A stretch of DNA of 41,396 nt, from NCBI GenBank assembly GCA_027450105.1, contig DAIDKJ010000001.1, positions 1-41,396 of the forward strand, in the 5' to 3' direction. A program made the translations under genes and the position numbers. Within the stretch, counting starts at the first letter, position 1. Every line of letters starts with the position of its first letter. Source of the DNA: Ferrovum sp. Its GTDB lineage: Bacteria > Pseudomonadota > Gammaproteobacteria > Burkholderiales > Ferrovaceae. This document shows, piece by piece, positions 33,154 to 41,043 of this stretch. The notes under the pieces were generated by a model that saw only the letters and a program-made list of their open reading frames with translations, did no database searches and had not been told where the DNA came from.

Positions 33154-33939
33154 ATGATCCATATGGGCCGCTCTGAACGGTGGATTAATGCGGAATCAAC
33201 CGGACTGACAAAGGTTCCGCAAGTGACGCTTGGCTTCTGGATCCTTAAAATTACAGCAACCACCCTGGGCGAGACGGGAGGGGATGCGGTTTCCATGTCC
33301 ATGAATCTGGGCTATCTCTACAGTTCGCTCATTTTTCTTGGAGTATTCGCCGTATTTGTGACGGCACAGATTTCTGTCAAGAAATTCCATCCACTGGTCT
33401 ATTGGGCCACCATCATTGCCACGACCACGGTTGGAACGACCCTGGCAGACTTTGCCGATCGCTCTTTGGGAATGGGCTATGCCGGTGGAGTGGGTGTGCT
33501 GTCACTGCTCTTGCTGGCATCGATTGGGCTGTGGTATCGGTGCTTGGGGACGATTGCCGTAGAGAGCATTCACTCACCGGCTTCGGAGCGATTTTACTGG
33601 GTCACCATCATGTTTTCCCAGACCCTCGGTACCGCTTTGGGTGACTGGACGGCAGACACTGCAGGTTTGGGTTACGAAGGGGGTGCGTTGATTTTTTCTG
33701 TGTTGCTTGGCCTGATCGCCTTTGCACATTTTCGTTCAGCGGTTTCTAAAACAATCCTCTTTTGGTTGGCTTTTATTTTGACACGTCCACTCGGCGCCGT
33801 GGTTGGTGATTTACTCGACAAACCCGTTACAGCCGGTGGCTTGGCGTTGAGTCGATACTCGGCCTCGAGCGTGCTATTGCTCTTCATGGGTTTATGTCTT
33901 CTGTTCCTGCCACAACGGGCTGCCACCAAGTCCCATTGA
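33154..33939 (+). CDS. multi-repeat membrane protein (COG4705-like)
   Basis: A 261-residue inner-membrane protein with about eight hydrophobic helices and no known function. It carries four copies of a short unit: ITATTLGETGGDAVSMSMNL, IATTTVGTTLADFADRSLGM, MFSQTLGTALGDWTADTAGL and ILTRPLGAVVGDLLDKP. Each places Thr/Gln, a Leu-Gly or Val-Gly step and an acidic residue at matching positions, with about 55 residues between copies, and copies 2 and 3 continue GYAGG/GYEGG. Such Gly/Asp repeats across a membrane suggest a transport or ion-binding channel built by duplication. ATG 33154 follows AAGG; ATG 33163 is an alternative. The COG4705 label is my recollection of the family and needs a database check. 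Confidence 0.8.
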   Translation: MIHMGRSERWINAESTGLTKVPQVTLGFWILKITATTLGETGGDAVSMSMNLGYLYSSLIFLGVFAVFVTAQISVKKFHPLVYWATIIATTTVGTTLADFADRSLGMGYAGGVGVLSLLLLASIGLWYRCLGTIAVESIHSPASERFYWVTIMFSQTLGTALGDWTADTAGLGYEGGALIFSVLLGLIAFAHFRSAVSKTILFWLAFILTRPLGAVVGDLLDKPVTAGGLALSRYSASSVLLLFMGLCLLFLPQRAATKSH

Positions 33940-34049
33940 CTGCAGGGGGCATTGCCAGAACAGGTGTCGTCCATCCGCTGCGGTTACCGCGACCGTGGGG
34001 TGATGCCTAAGGAAAGTCTACTTGGCGGGCCCTGGGATTTCTGTAGCGC

Positions 34050-34718
34050 CTAGCGATTGAATTCCACCCAGACTTGATAGGTTTTTTGCTGCCCTGCAAG
34101 GGCCGCGGGTGGCGCGGGATAGCTTGCGGATATGACTGCAGCCAGGGCGGCACGGTCGAACAGCCCGATCTTGCTTGAGATCAGGATCCTGGCAGCAGAG
34201 GCCTGCTGATCCTTCAAACTGAATTCAACCCGAGCCCGACCGGAATAACTCATGGCCAGCGCTGCCTGGGGGTAGATGAGCGCTGACTGTACTGCTGCCC
34301 TGATCTGCCCTGCGTAGGTGGCAATTTCTGCGGCACTTTTATCAAGGTTAGGCGAGGGCTGTGGTGGTGACTGAAGGGGCGGCTTTTCCACAAAGGGGGT
34401 AGGCTCCGTGGATTTTTCCACGAGTGGCGCTGCGGGTTGCACCGTAGGAGGCGTTACAAGCCTTGGAACAGGGGTCATGTGATGTGGTACTGGAGGCTGA
34501 ACCTTGGGGGGTTCGGGTGGTTTGGGTTGTGGGGGAACCGATGTCAGGTCCAGTGTCATGACTTCCTTTAGTGGAGATTCCTTTTTCCACCAATCCAGTC
34601 GGCTGATCAGGATCAACGCGACCAGAATGATGCACTCTGCCACTACCGCATAAGCAAAAGCGCTGACATGCTTCTTTGGTTGTTCAGGAAAATGCGCTAG
34701 TGTAGCGGCCGATGCCAT
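34050..34718 (-). CDS. tonB: TonB energy transducer
   Basis: A 222-residue periplasm-spanning protein that carries proton-motive-force energy from ExbB-ExbD to outer-membrane receptors. One N-terminal membrane helix (residues about 18-40) anchors it. A Pro-rich linker (residues about 62-125: PQPKPPEPPKVQPP and later PPLQSPPQPSP) follows. The C-terminal TonB domain starts near YPQAALAMSYSGRARVEFSL and ends TYQVWVEFNR. It lies five bases after exbD, so the three genes form an exbB-exbD-tonB operon. This order is typical of receptor-linked TonB sets. Confidence 0.94.
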   Translation of the reverse strand: MASAATLAHFPEQPKKHVSAFAYAVVAECIILVALILISRLDWWKKESPLKEVMTLDLTSVPPQPKPPEPPKVQPPVPHHMTPVPRLVTPPTVQPAAPLVEKSTEPTPFVEKPPLQSPPQPSPNLDKSAAEIATYAGQIRAAVQSALIYPQAALAMSYSGRARVEFSLKDQQASAARILISSKIGLFDRAALAAVISASYPAPPAALAGQQKTYQVWVEFNR

Positions 34719-34723
34719 TCTGT

Positions 34724-35113
34724 CTACTCCATCCGTCGAGCGGCAATGGATACTTGCGAAATGCCTGCGGATTTCACGGCATCCAGAACGGACATGATTT
34801 TTTGCAGGGCCACCGACTGATTGCCAGAAATGGTCACCGCCGTTTTTGGGCCCATGCCTTGCAAGCGTACGGTCAACTGGGGCAAGGGCATGGGTTGATG
34901 ATCCACGGTGATGAGACCGTCATCCCCGACTTCCACCAGCAGCTTTGGCACAGGGATGTTTTCCGCAGTCCGACTGACGGGAAGTTTGGTGGTCTGGCCG
35001 GTGGTGGGGATCATTTTCAGCGTCAGCATGACAAAGAAAACCAGCAAAAACAGCATGATGTCGATCATTGGAATGATCTCGATCCGGGCCCGACGATTTT
35101 CGAAATAGCGCAT
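34724..35113 (-). CDS. exbD: ExbD biopolymer transport protein
   Basis: A 129-residue partner of ExbB with one membrane helix. The proton-relay aspartate is Asp18 in IEIIPMIDIMLFLLVFFVM. The C-terminal periplasmic domain is short (SGNQSVALQKIMSVLDAVK). ATG 35111-35113 has AAGGAA ten bases upstream; a TTG at 35129-35131 is in frame but yields an unlikely N-terminus. It is 41 bases after exbB and five before tonB. Confidence 0.94.
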   Translation of the reverse strand: MRYFENRRARIEIIPMIDIMLFLLVFFVMLTLKMIPTTGQTTKLPVSRTAENIPVPKLLVEVGDDGLITVDHQPMPLPQLTVRLQGMGPKTAVTISGNQSVALQKIMSVLDAVKSAGISQVSIAARRME

Positions 35114-35154
35114 GCACAAGGGTTCCTTCAAACAGATCGTATGACAGTCGACCG

Positions 35155-35790
35155 CTAGGCGGCGTGGGGTAAACGATCCAACCGGTTGAGCAACATCACC
35201 TTCACGGTCTCCAGTTGATGGGCCACCAATCGAATGCGCGTATTCAAACCGTTAAAGAAAATCAGGCCGATCATCGCCACCACCAAGCCCGAAGCGGTTG
35301 CCAACAAGGATTCGGCAATGCCCGAGGTAACCTGCAAGGCTTCGTTGTGATCGCCACCCAGCACACTGAAGGTATTGAACATCCCAAAAATGGTCCCAAA
35401 CAACCCGAGCAACGGAGCCAGGGTAATGATGGTGTCCAGCATCCAGAGGGAACGGTCCAGTTTGGGGACTTCGTGCAACACCGCTTCTTCCAGCAGGCCA
35501 TCCAGAACCTGACGGTTTGCCGTTGGAGCGGCATGGATGGATAACGCCGCAGCCACAATACGCAAGTGAGGCAGATTGGGGTGCGCTTCCGTAAAAGCAC
35601 GCCAGCGCGATTGGTCCGTGTGATGCTCGGAAATTACGGTGTGGATGAGCCGCTCTCCCCCTTCAATCATGTTGGACAGATAGCGGCTGCGCTCGATGAT
35701 GACCGTCAACGCCAAAGTAAGCAGAAGAATCATGAGGTACAAGGTACCGCCGGAATCATTGGCCAAATCTATCAAGTGCTTTAAATCCAT
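35155..35790 (-). CDS. exbB: ExbB/MotA/TolQ proton channel protein
   Basis: A 211-residue inner-membrane protein that forms the proton channel with ExbD. Three membrane helices are seen, at about residues 15-36, 125-148 and 160-182. The conserved block is LDTIITLAPLLGLFGTIFGM and the third helix region is ATASGLVVAMIGLIFFNGLN. I chose ATG 35788-35790 (MDLKHLIDLAND), with AGGA 11 bases before it. A TTG at 35839-35841 is in frame but less likely. It is the first gene of the operon and is divergent from the TonB-dependent receptor, with 232 bases between. Confidence 0.93.
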   Translation of the reverse strand: MDLKHLIDLANDSGGTLYLMILLLTLALTVIIERSRYLSNMIEGGERLIHTVISEHHTDQSRWRAFTEAHPNLPHLRIVAAALSIHAAPTANRQVLDGLLEEAVLHEVPKLDRSLWMLDTIITLAPLLGLFGTIFGMFNTFSVLGGDHNEALQVTSGIAESLLATASGLVVAMIGLIFFNGLNTRIRLVAHQLETVKVMLLNRLDRLPHAA

Positions 35791-35943
35791 GATCGTTGTT
35801 GTCCTATCTGGCAGGTGTTCAGCAAGTGATCCATTCTCCAAATTTATCGTTGCAGTTTTATGAAGGTTGCCAGCTCAAGGTGCTGAGTGTGGTGTGAAGG
35901 GAGAATACGATCGAATCGCAAGGACAGGATATGCAACAAAAAG

Positions 35944-35972
35944 TTAACGTGAACCTAAAGAAACTGCAATAT
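35944..35972 (+). promoter_or_regulatory. possible promoter of the TonB-dependent receptor
   Basis: TTAACG (35944-35949) and CAATAT (35967-35972) are 17 bases apart and could be a weak -35/-10 pair. I see no Fur-type 19-base palindrome in the 232-base exbB-receptor gap, so iron control is not supported by sequence. Confidence 0.25.
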
Positions 35973-35988
35973 GGGATGAAGACAATCG

Positions 35989-36013
35989 CCGGTTTGAAGG
36001 ATTTCCAAACCGG
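35989..36013 (+). promoter_or_regulatory. leader hairpin next to the receptor ribosome site
   Basis: CCGGTTTG (35989-35996) pairs perfectly with CAAACCGG (36006-36013) around a nine-base loop. The stem ends directly at the GGGTGAG ribosome site of the receptor, whose GTG starts at 36023. Position would allow control of translation or mRNA stability. No T run follows, so it is not a standard terminator. Confidence 0.5.
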
Positions 36014-36022
36014 GGGTGAGAC

Positions 36023-38263
36023 GTGACGAATACATTACATCAGAAACGGGTTTTGAGCACCGTGGTCCTGTCGGTATTTTCTGCAATTGCTGCCATGAAC
36101 GCCATGGCAGATCAGGCCATGGATGTTGGCAGTGTTGCCACCAGTGGTGGCACTAATGCAATGGCAGCCAGTGTGACCGGAAAAGGATCTGCAACCTACG
36201 AAGCCCCCAGCAGTATGTCGATGGACACGACCGAGCCGGTATTTAATATCAGCCAGCATTTCGTAGAAGAGAATGCCTCGGCAGGATCCAATTACAGCGA
36301 TATCATTTCCTTTCTCCCGAGCGTGAATAGCGTTGATCCGAACGGGCCCGGAATGATGGAAACCCAAAGCCTGACCTTGCGCGGGTTCCAGGATGGACAA
36401 TACAACGTGACCTTTGATGGGATCCCATGGGGGGACTCCAATGATTTCACCCATCATTCCACCTCCTACTTCATGGCGCAGGATATTGGTGGAGTTGCTG
36501 TGGATTTAGGTCCTGGAGATGCCAGTAATATTGGCTATTCCACCTTTGGCGGAACCATTGCCATCAATTCCAAAAACCCAACGAACGCTCCGGGGACAAC
36601 CGCATTTGGTAGCTTTGGCAGTTGGAACACCCGATTGCTTGGGGCCCAATTTGATACGGGAAGTATGCAAAATTATGGGGATGCCAAGGGCTACGTGAGC
36701 TATAAGTCCTTTGCGACCGATGGATACCTGACCAACAGTGCCCAACGCCGGCAAAATCTGTTCATGAAGTTTCAGAAGGTTGTGGGCGAAGACAGTCTGC
36801 TGACATTCGTGGCCATGGGAAACAAACTAAATCAAAATGTGCCCTATGGTGCAACCTTTCAGCAAATGGCCCAGTTTGGGCGGAACTACGGCTTATCCTC
36901 CGATCCAAACAGCCAAGCCTTTTACGGCTATAACTACGACGACATCACCTCTGATTTCGAATATGTAGGTCTGAAGACCCATTTCGGAGAATTGCAACTG
37001 GATAACAAGCTCTACACCTACGCCTATTACCACAATGGGTATAACGGATTGAACCCGGGTTTTGGCACCTATCCGGGCACGGGCAATGGCCAGGGCTTGC
37101 CTCAAACCGGAACGGTAGTGGGAGGAGTGGCCTACCCCAACGATGTGCCAGGGCAGGCCATGACCATGAATTATCGTTCGGTGGGAGATTTGCTGCGCAT
37201 GTCAGAAGCGCTTGGGCGCGGCCAACTGGATTTTGGGGCCTGGCTGGATTATCAAACCAATAATCGATCCCAAATCGAAACGGATTGGACTTTAAACCAA
37301 GCTTACAATACGGCAAATCAGGTCAGTGGCCCCAGTGGCATGCTGGCTTACACGGATCGGCTGATGCAGGACACACTCACGACACTCCAGCCCTATGTGC
37401 AGTACGAATGGAAAGTGGCAGATAATTGGGTGGTTACCCCTGGCTTGAAGTATTCCTACTTCAAGCGTTCTTTCAACTCTGCGGTCCAGCAGGGCACGGG
37501 TGCGCCGGATAACAGTTCGGAAAGCTGGGCAAAGTTGTTGCCGGCATTGACCACCAACTACAAGTTGTCAGGCAACTGGTCATTCTATGCAGAATATGCC
37601 GAGGGATTCATGGCTCCCAATATGAATCTGTTCTACAAGAACAGCCCGCAAACGGGCTCGTTACAGCCCCAGTCCACAAAAAACTACCAAATGGGAACAG
37701 TCTGGACAAGCCATGACCTGTCCCTCAGTGCCGATCTTTACCGTATCGATTTCACGAACAAAATCAATTCGTACGGTTGTGGAATATTCACCTGCTTCAA
37801 TAATGTGGGGGGCGTAAAATACGATGGGGGAGAATTGCAGGGCACATGGATGGTGGTCAAAGGCTTGAGTCTGTATGGAAACCTGGGGATCAACAACTAC
37901 TCCACCAGCGATGGCAGCATTTTGCCATATACTCCCCACACGACGGCAGCCATTGGCGCAATTTATGAGGATTCCAAATGGTATGCCTCGCTCATTGCCA
38001 AGGAAGTGGGCGAGAGAAATTCTGGCGCTGGAAACGGGAACATTCCCTTTGGCTCTTACACCGTTACCGATCTGAATGTCAGTTATAAAGTGGATACAGG
38101 TTGGAATTGGGCCAAACAGGCCAAATTGGGCTTGCAGGTCAATAATTTGTTCAACCGGAACGATATCTACGCCACCTATGGCGCGACCGATCAGAACAAC
38201 AATCCGCTGTACTTTGGCTTGCCGGAACGTTACGTCCAGGCCAATTTTGCCTTTACGTTCTAG
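36023..38263 (+). CDS. TonB-dependent outer-membrane receptor
   Basis: A 746-residue active uptake receptor. A signal peptide (VLSTVVLSVFSAIAAM, cleavage probably after NAMA) precedes a Ser/Ala/Gly-rich N-terminal segment. The plug domain has LPSVNSVDPNGPG, LTLRGFQDGQYNVTFDGIPW and YSTFGGTIAINSKNP. The remaining 500 or so residues show the alternating aromatic pattern of a 22-stranded barrel and end in PERYVQANFAFTF. A cysteine pair sits in a loop at GCGIFTCFNN. The start is GTG with a strong GGGTGAG ribosome site. The substrate cannot be read from sequence. No periplasmic binding protein, ABC transporter or siderophore gene is nearby, and exbB-exbD-tonB on the other strand are presumably its energisers. 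Confidence 0.93.
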   Translation: MTNTLHQKRVLSTVVLSVFSAIAAMNAMADQAMDVGSVATSGGTNAMAASVTGKGSATYEAPSSMSMDTTEPVFNISQHFVEENASAGSNYSDIISFLPSVNSVDPNGPGMMETQSLTLRGFQDGQYNVTFDGIPWGDSNDFTHHSTSYFMAQDIGGVAVDLGPGDASNIGYSTFGGTIAINSKNPTNAPGTTAFGSFGSWNTRLLGAQFDTGSMQNYGDAKGYVSYKSFATDGYLTNSAQRRQNLFMKFQKVVGEDSLLTFVAMGNKLNQNVPYGATFQQMAQFGRNYGLSSDPNSQAFYGYNYDDITSDFEYVGLKTHFGELQLDNKLYTYAYYHNGYNGLNPGFGTYPGTGNGQGLPQTGTVVGGVAYPNDVPGQAMTMNYRSVGDLLRMSEALGRGQLDFGAWLDYQTNNRSQIETDWTLNQAYNTANQVSGPSGMLAYTDRLMQDTLTTLQPYVQYEWKVADNWVVTPGLKYSYFKRSFNSAVQQGTGAPDNSSESWAKLLPALTTNYKLSGNWSFYAEYAEGFMAPNMNLFYKNSPQTGSLQPQSTKNYQMGTVWTSHDLSLSADLYRIDFTNKINSYGCGIFTCFNNVGGVKYDGGELQGTWMVVKGLSLYGNLGINNYSTSDGSILPYTPHTTAAIGAIYEDSKWYASLIAKEVGERNSGAGNGNIPFGSYTVTDLNVSYKVDTGWNWAKQAKLGLQVNNLFNRNDIYATYGATDQNNNPLYFGLPERYVQANFAFTF

Positions 38264-38283
38264 TCATTTTGCACAGGGTTTTG

Positions 38284-38321
38284 CAGGCACTGGCGACAAG
38301 CACTTCCATCGCCAGTGCCTG
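38284..38321 (+). other. 13-base-pair perfect hairpin after the receptor gene
   Basis: CAGGCACTGGCGA (38284-38296) and TCGCCAGTGCCTG (38309-38321) are perfectly complementary around a 12-base loop. It lies 20 bases after the receptor stop and 95 before the next gene. No T run follows, so it may be an atypical terminator or an mRNA-stabilising structure. It is symmetric and could act on either strand. Confidence 0.6.
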
Positions 38322-38416
38322 TACCCACTCCGGCGCACTCATTTTGAGTCGCAGGCCCATTTAACCAACACGATGATGGATGCACTGATCCTCTTCTGTA
38401 CGGTGGCCAAGGTCCA

Positions 38417-39160
38417 TTGAAGCGCTGCGGGATTGTTTTTGTGGCGATTCTGCTGCACACCTCGGTTGTACGAGCGGGCCCCCCTTTTCTCACCGATGAT
38501 CCCGAGCCTGTGGAGTATGGTCATTGGGAAGTGAATACTGCTCTGACCGGGACCCGGTCCCGTTCCGACACTTCGGCCTATCTGCCACAAGTGGATATCA
38601 ATGAGGGCATTCAGCCTGGCGTGCAATTGCACCTGATGCCCCAGATGGGTTATCACGCAACACCAGAGCAACAGGGCTATGCAAGAGGAAATACGGAGCT
38701 TGGAATCAAATACAGGCTGACGCCTGATTCCCATGAGCCGCAGGACTGGATGGTCGCCTTGTACCCCTTGTACGAACTTTCCTCGGGCAATGCATTGCGT
38801 TTTCAGGGGACAGGGGCATCCAGTACCTATTTGCCTCTGTGGGTGCAAACCCAGCGCGGCCGGTGGACCTTTTATGGTGGCGGTGGTTATTGGCTCAACC
38901 CCGGGGCCTCCCGTCAAAATGCGTGGGCTGCCGGATGGGTCACACTGTATCAGTGGACGCCGCACCTGCAATGGGGTGGTGAATGGTTCGTCCAGACGGC
39001 CAGTGTACCCCGCCAAAGGGCTGCCTCCGGGTTTAACCTGGGCGGAAACTATGCGTTTGCGCAGGACTATGCACTGCTGTTTTCGGTGGGACAAGGGTTG
39101 ACCAATGTGTCGGCCACCAACCAGGGTTCCTATTACCTGGGTTTGCAAAGGCTTTATTGA
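38417..39160 (+). CDS. outer-membrane beta-barrel protein (MetA-phenol-degradation-like family)
   Basis: A 247-residue exported protein. The signal peptide is MKRCGIVFVAILLHTSVVRA, and the mature start GPPFLTDDPEPVEYGHWEVN is typical of a family annotated as transporter or putative MetA-pathway phenol-degradation protein. The remainder alternates aromatic and polar residues, as in a small outer-membrane barrel, and ends LGLQRLY. The only usable start is TTG 38417-38419, preceded by AAGG; no ATG or GTG exists between it and the in-frame stop upstream. Molecular function is not known. It follows the receptor on the same strand and converges on the AhpD-like gene with 13 bases between. Confidence 0.82.
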   Translation: MKRCGIVFVAILLHTSVVRAGPPFLTDDPEPVEYGHWEVNTALTGTRSRSDTSAYLPQVDINEGIQPGVQLHLMPQMGYHATPEQQGYARGNTELGIKYRLTPDSHEPQDWMVALYPLYELSSGNALRFQGTGASSTYLPLWVQTQRGRWTFYGGGGYWLNPGASRQNAWAAGWVTLYQWTPHLQWGGEWFVQTASVPRQRAASGFNLGGNYAFAQDYALLFSVGQGLTNVSATNQGSYYLGLQRLY

Positions 39161-39173
39161 ACACTTGTCCGGT

Positions 39174-39560
39174 TCAAACGGGATTACCGTCCTCATCCAG
39201 ATAAAATTCGTTCAAGGCCCGCTCTACCTCAGCCATGTGCGTGAGCACCGGTCCACCTCCCATCATGATGCCCAGGGCGCACACTTCCATGATTTCGTCC
39301 ACCGTCACTCCCGCGGCCTTGCAGGCGCGTATGTGCAACCCGATACAGTAGTGACATTGCTGGGTCAGCGCCATTCCCAAGGCGATCCGTTCTTTTTCCT
39401 TGCGGGTGAGAATGCCCTCTTTCATGGTTTCTGCCATGAAGGCTTGCAGTTTGCCCATGAGGCGGGGCCGGTGCTCCGCCAGCATTTCCATGCCGCGATG
39501 GGCGTGTTCCAGAATTTTGCGTTCGCTATCAGAGCCTTTGGGTTTTTTCGTTCCTTCCAT
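39174..39560 (-). CDS. carboxymuconolactone decarboxylase / AhpD-like protein
   Basis: A 128-residue all-helical protein of the CMD family. The redox-type pair is CHYCIGLHIRAC, i.e. CxxC with a following His, as in AhpD-like alkylhydroperoxidases. The block IMMGGGPVLTHMAEVERAL follows. It could reduce peroxides or be a redox partner; decarboxylase activity is not implied. ATG 39558-39560 has AGGA at proper spacing; ATG 39564-39566 is also in frame and the frame runs open to 39698. It is downstream of tRNA-Arg on the same strand. Confidence 0.87.
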   Translation of the reverse strand: MEGTKKPKGSDSERKILEHAHRGMEMLAEHRPRLMGKLQAFMAETMKEGILTRKEKERIALGMALTQQCHYCIGLHIRACKAAGVTVDEIMEVCALGIMMGGGPVLTHMAEVERALNEFYLDEDGNPV

Positions 39561-39715
39561 GGACATTCCTTTGAAGTTTACCGGAGCAAAGATTGAAATC
39601 TCTTTGAATGGGGGTTGGGGACATGGGTCGTCGTGATAAGAAAATTGCCATTGGATGCTGCTCGCTTCTTCGCCCAGATAATGGGTGAGGAAAACCACCG
39701 AGAGTATTGCGAAAA

Positions 39716-39790
39716 TGGCCTGCCCGCCAGGAATCGAACCTGGAACACGACCTTCGGAGGGTCGTATGATATCCGTTTCAACACAGGCAG
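39716..39790 (-). tRNA. tRNA-Arg (anticodon CCG)
   Basis: 75 bases including an encoded CCA. The acceptor stem CTGCCTG pairs with CGGGCAG (one T-G pair), with G as discriminator. The anticodon stem-loop is CGACC-CTCCGAA-GGTCG, giving anticodon CCG, which reads CGG. The T arm CCAGG-TTCGATT-CCTGG is perfect. The D loop has the GG pair and the A that marks arginine tRNAs. The first pair of the D stem is a T-T mismatch. No integrase gene or duplicated 3' end is seen, so there is no sign of element insertion here. Confidence 0.95.
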
Positions 39791-39861
39791 AATCAATCCA
39801 TTCTAGCCTATACAGGGGTTTGCAAGCAATGTTCGGGTCTTATGTGGTAGGGCGAGAACGC

Positions 39862-41043
39862 CTATGCAGCCCCATACTCGGGGTCAGGATCCGGCATTAC
39901 CCGTGAGGGTGCGGTGCGCCCAGGGCCCATTTTTTCGGACAAGGCCTGTTTGAGTTGCAGACCCTCGGGGGAAGGTTCGATGAACAGGCTGGCATCGAGG
40001 TAACTTTGAGCCTTGCCCCATAGGGATTGACGCATGCACAGCTTGGCCAGTGTTAGAAGCAATACAGCATTATCGGGATGATCACGTAGCCAGCGCTCGG
40101 CTTTTTCGATTTGTGACAGGGGAGATTCCCCCTCGCATTCGCCATAAAGCGCCACTAAAGAGGAATCCCATTTCTTTTCCAGGGTGCGCTCCAGAATGGC
40201 CTGGGCCTCCTGATGTAAGCCCAGATGGATCATGTGGCTAGCGGCGCTATGGGCCAGGGCATTGTCCAGACGCACCGAGCTGGGGATGGAGCGCCATACG
40301 CCCATCAATTCGCTATCTTGATGGGCATTCAGTCGCAGCAGTTGCTGCCAGGCAGTGCGTCGATAACGCAGCGCTTGCGCAGGATCCAGGCCGTTCAAAT
40401 GTTCTAATAAATCCACGGTTTCCAGTGCCGGTTTCCAGGCAGAAAGTGCCAGCTGTGCACGCAGCAGCAACTGGTGGGCGCGAACATGTTTCGGGGCCAG
40501 GAGATGGGCTTCGCGCAGCAAGTCCAGTGCTTCGGCATGACGTTTTTCGTCCAGCAACAACTCGGCGCGCGTATTGATATGCATCAACCGGGCTTCCGGG
40601 CCCACATGGTTCAAGCGATCCAGATAGCGATCACGGACCTCAAAGAGACGTTGTTCGTGGGCCGAACGGGCAGCAACTACGGCACAGAGCGCGGGCGATT
40701 CGTTGGCTTCCAGTGCGATTTCGGCTTGGCGCTCTGCTTTGCGAAAATTTCCCTCGAAGTAGGCGGTCAACCCTTGATACAGGGCACTGCGGGCACGATT
40801 GCGAGTACGGCGCAGGCGATAGGCCTGGATGCGGCTGGGAAGATTGACGGTGGTATAGATCAGACGCGAAAAACCATATAAGGCCAGCATGACCAGAACC
40901 AGGCCAATGACGAAAACCGCCAGGGAAACCTCTATGCGCCAGGGGGAAACGACAATGAGAACATAGCCTGTGTTGAACCCTACCGATAAGGCAATGGCAG
41001 TGGCCAGAATGGATAGCGTCAAAAACCAAAGCAGGCTTTTCAT
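39862..41043 (-). CDS. hemY: HemY family TPR membrane protein
   Basis: A 393-residue inner-membrane protein next to hemX in haem-biosynthesis operons. Two membrane helices lie at about residues 4-26 and 40-62, enclosing a short periplasmic loop. The HemY N-terminal region (LPSRIQAYRLRRTRNRARSA) and a long run of helical TPR-like repeats (about residues 90-370) follow; the TPR part faces the cytoplasm. The biochemical role is not settled; proteobacterial HemY is distinct from the Gram-positive protoporphyrinogen oxidase of the same name. Its ATG overlaps the hemX stop (TGATG). The gene ends 71 bases before the tRNA-Arg gene. Confidence 0.93.
   Translation of the reverse strand: MKSLLWFLTLSILATAIALSVGFNTGYVLIVVSPWRIEVSLAVFVIGLVLVMLALYGFSRLIYTTVNLPSRIQAYRLRRTRNRARSALYQGLTAYFEGNFRKAERQAEIALEANESPALCAVVAARSAHEQRLFEVRDRYLDRLNHVGPEARLMHINTRAELLLDEKRHAEALDLLREAHLLAPKHVRAHQLLLRAQLALSAWKPALETVDLLEHLNGLDPAQALRYRRTAWQQLLRLNAHQDSELMGVWRSIPSSVRLDNALAHSAASHMIHLGLHQEAQAILERTLEKKWDSSLVALYGECEGESPLSQIEKAERWLRDHPDNAVLLLTLAKLCMRQSLWGKAQSYLDASLFIEPSPEGLQLKQALSEKMGPGRTAPSRVMPDPDPEYGAA

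Noticed and set aside
35791..36022. Fur box or cobalamin riboswitch upstream of the TonB-dependent receptor
   Set aside because: I looked for the GATAAT-based palindrome and the B12 box and found neither. Only a simple hairpin is present.
38339..39196. Open frame of 285 codons on the minus strand
   Set aside because: It is antisense to the barrel-protein gene, which has a signal peptide and family N-terminus. This one shows no motif.
39600..39860. Integrated element at tRNA-Arg
   Set aside because: No integrase, no direct repeat of the tRNA 3' end and no foreign genes are adjacent. The flanking hemXY and AhpD-like genes look chromosomal.
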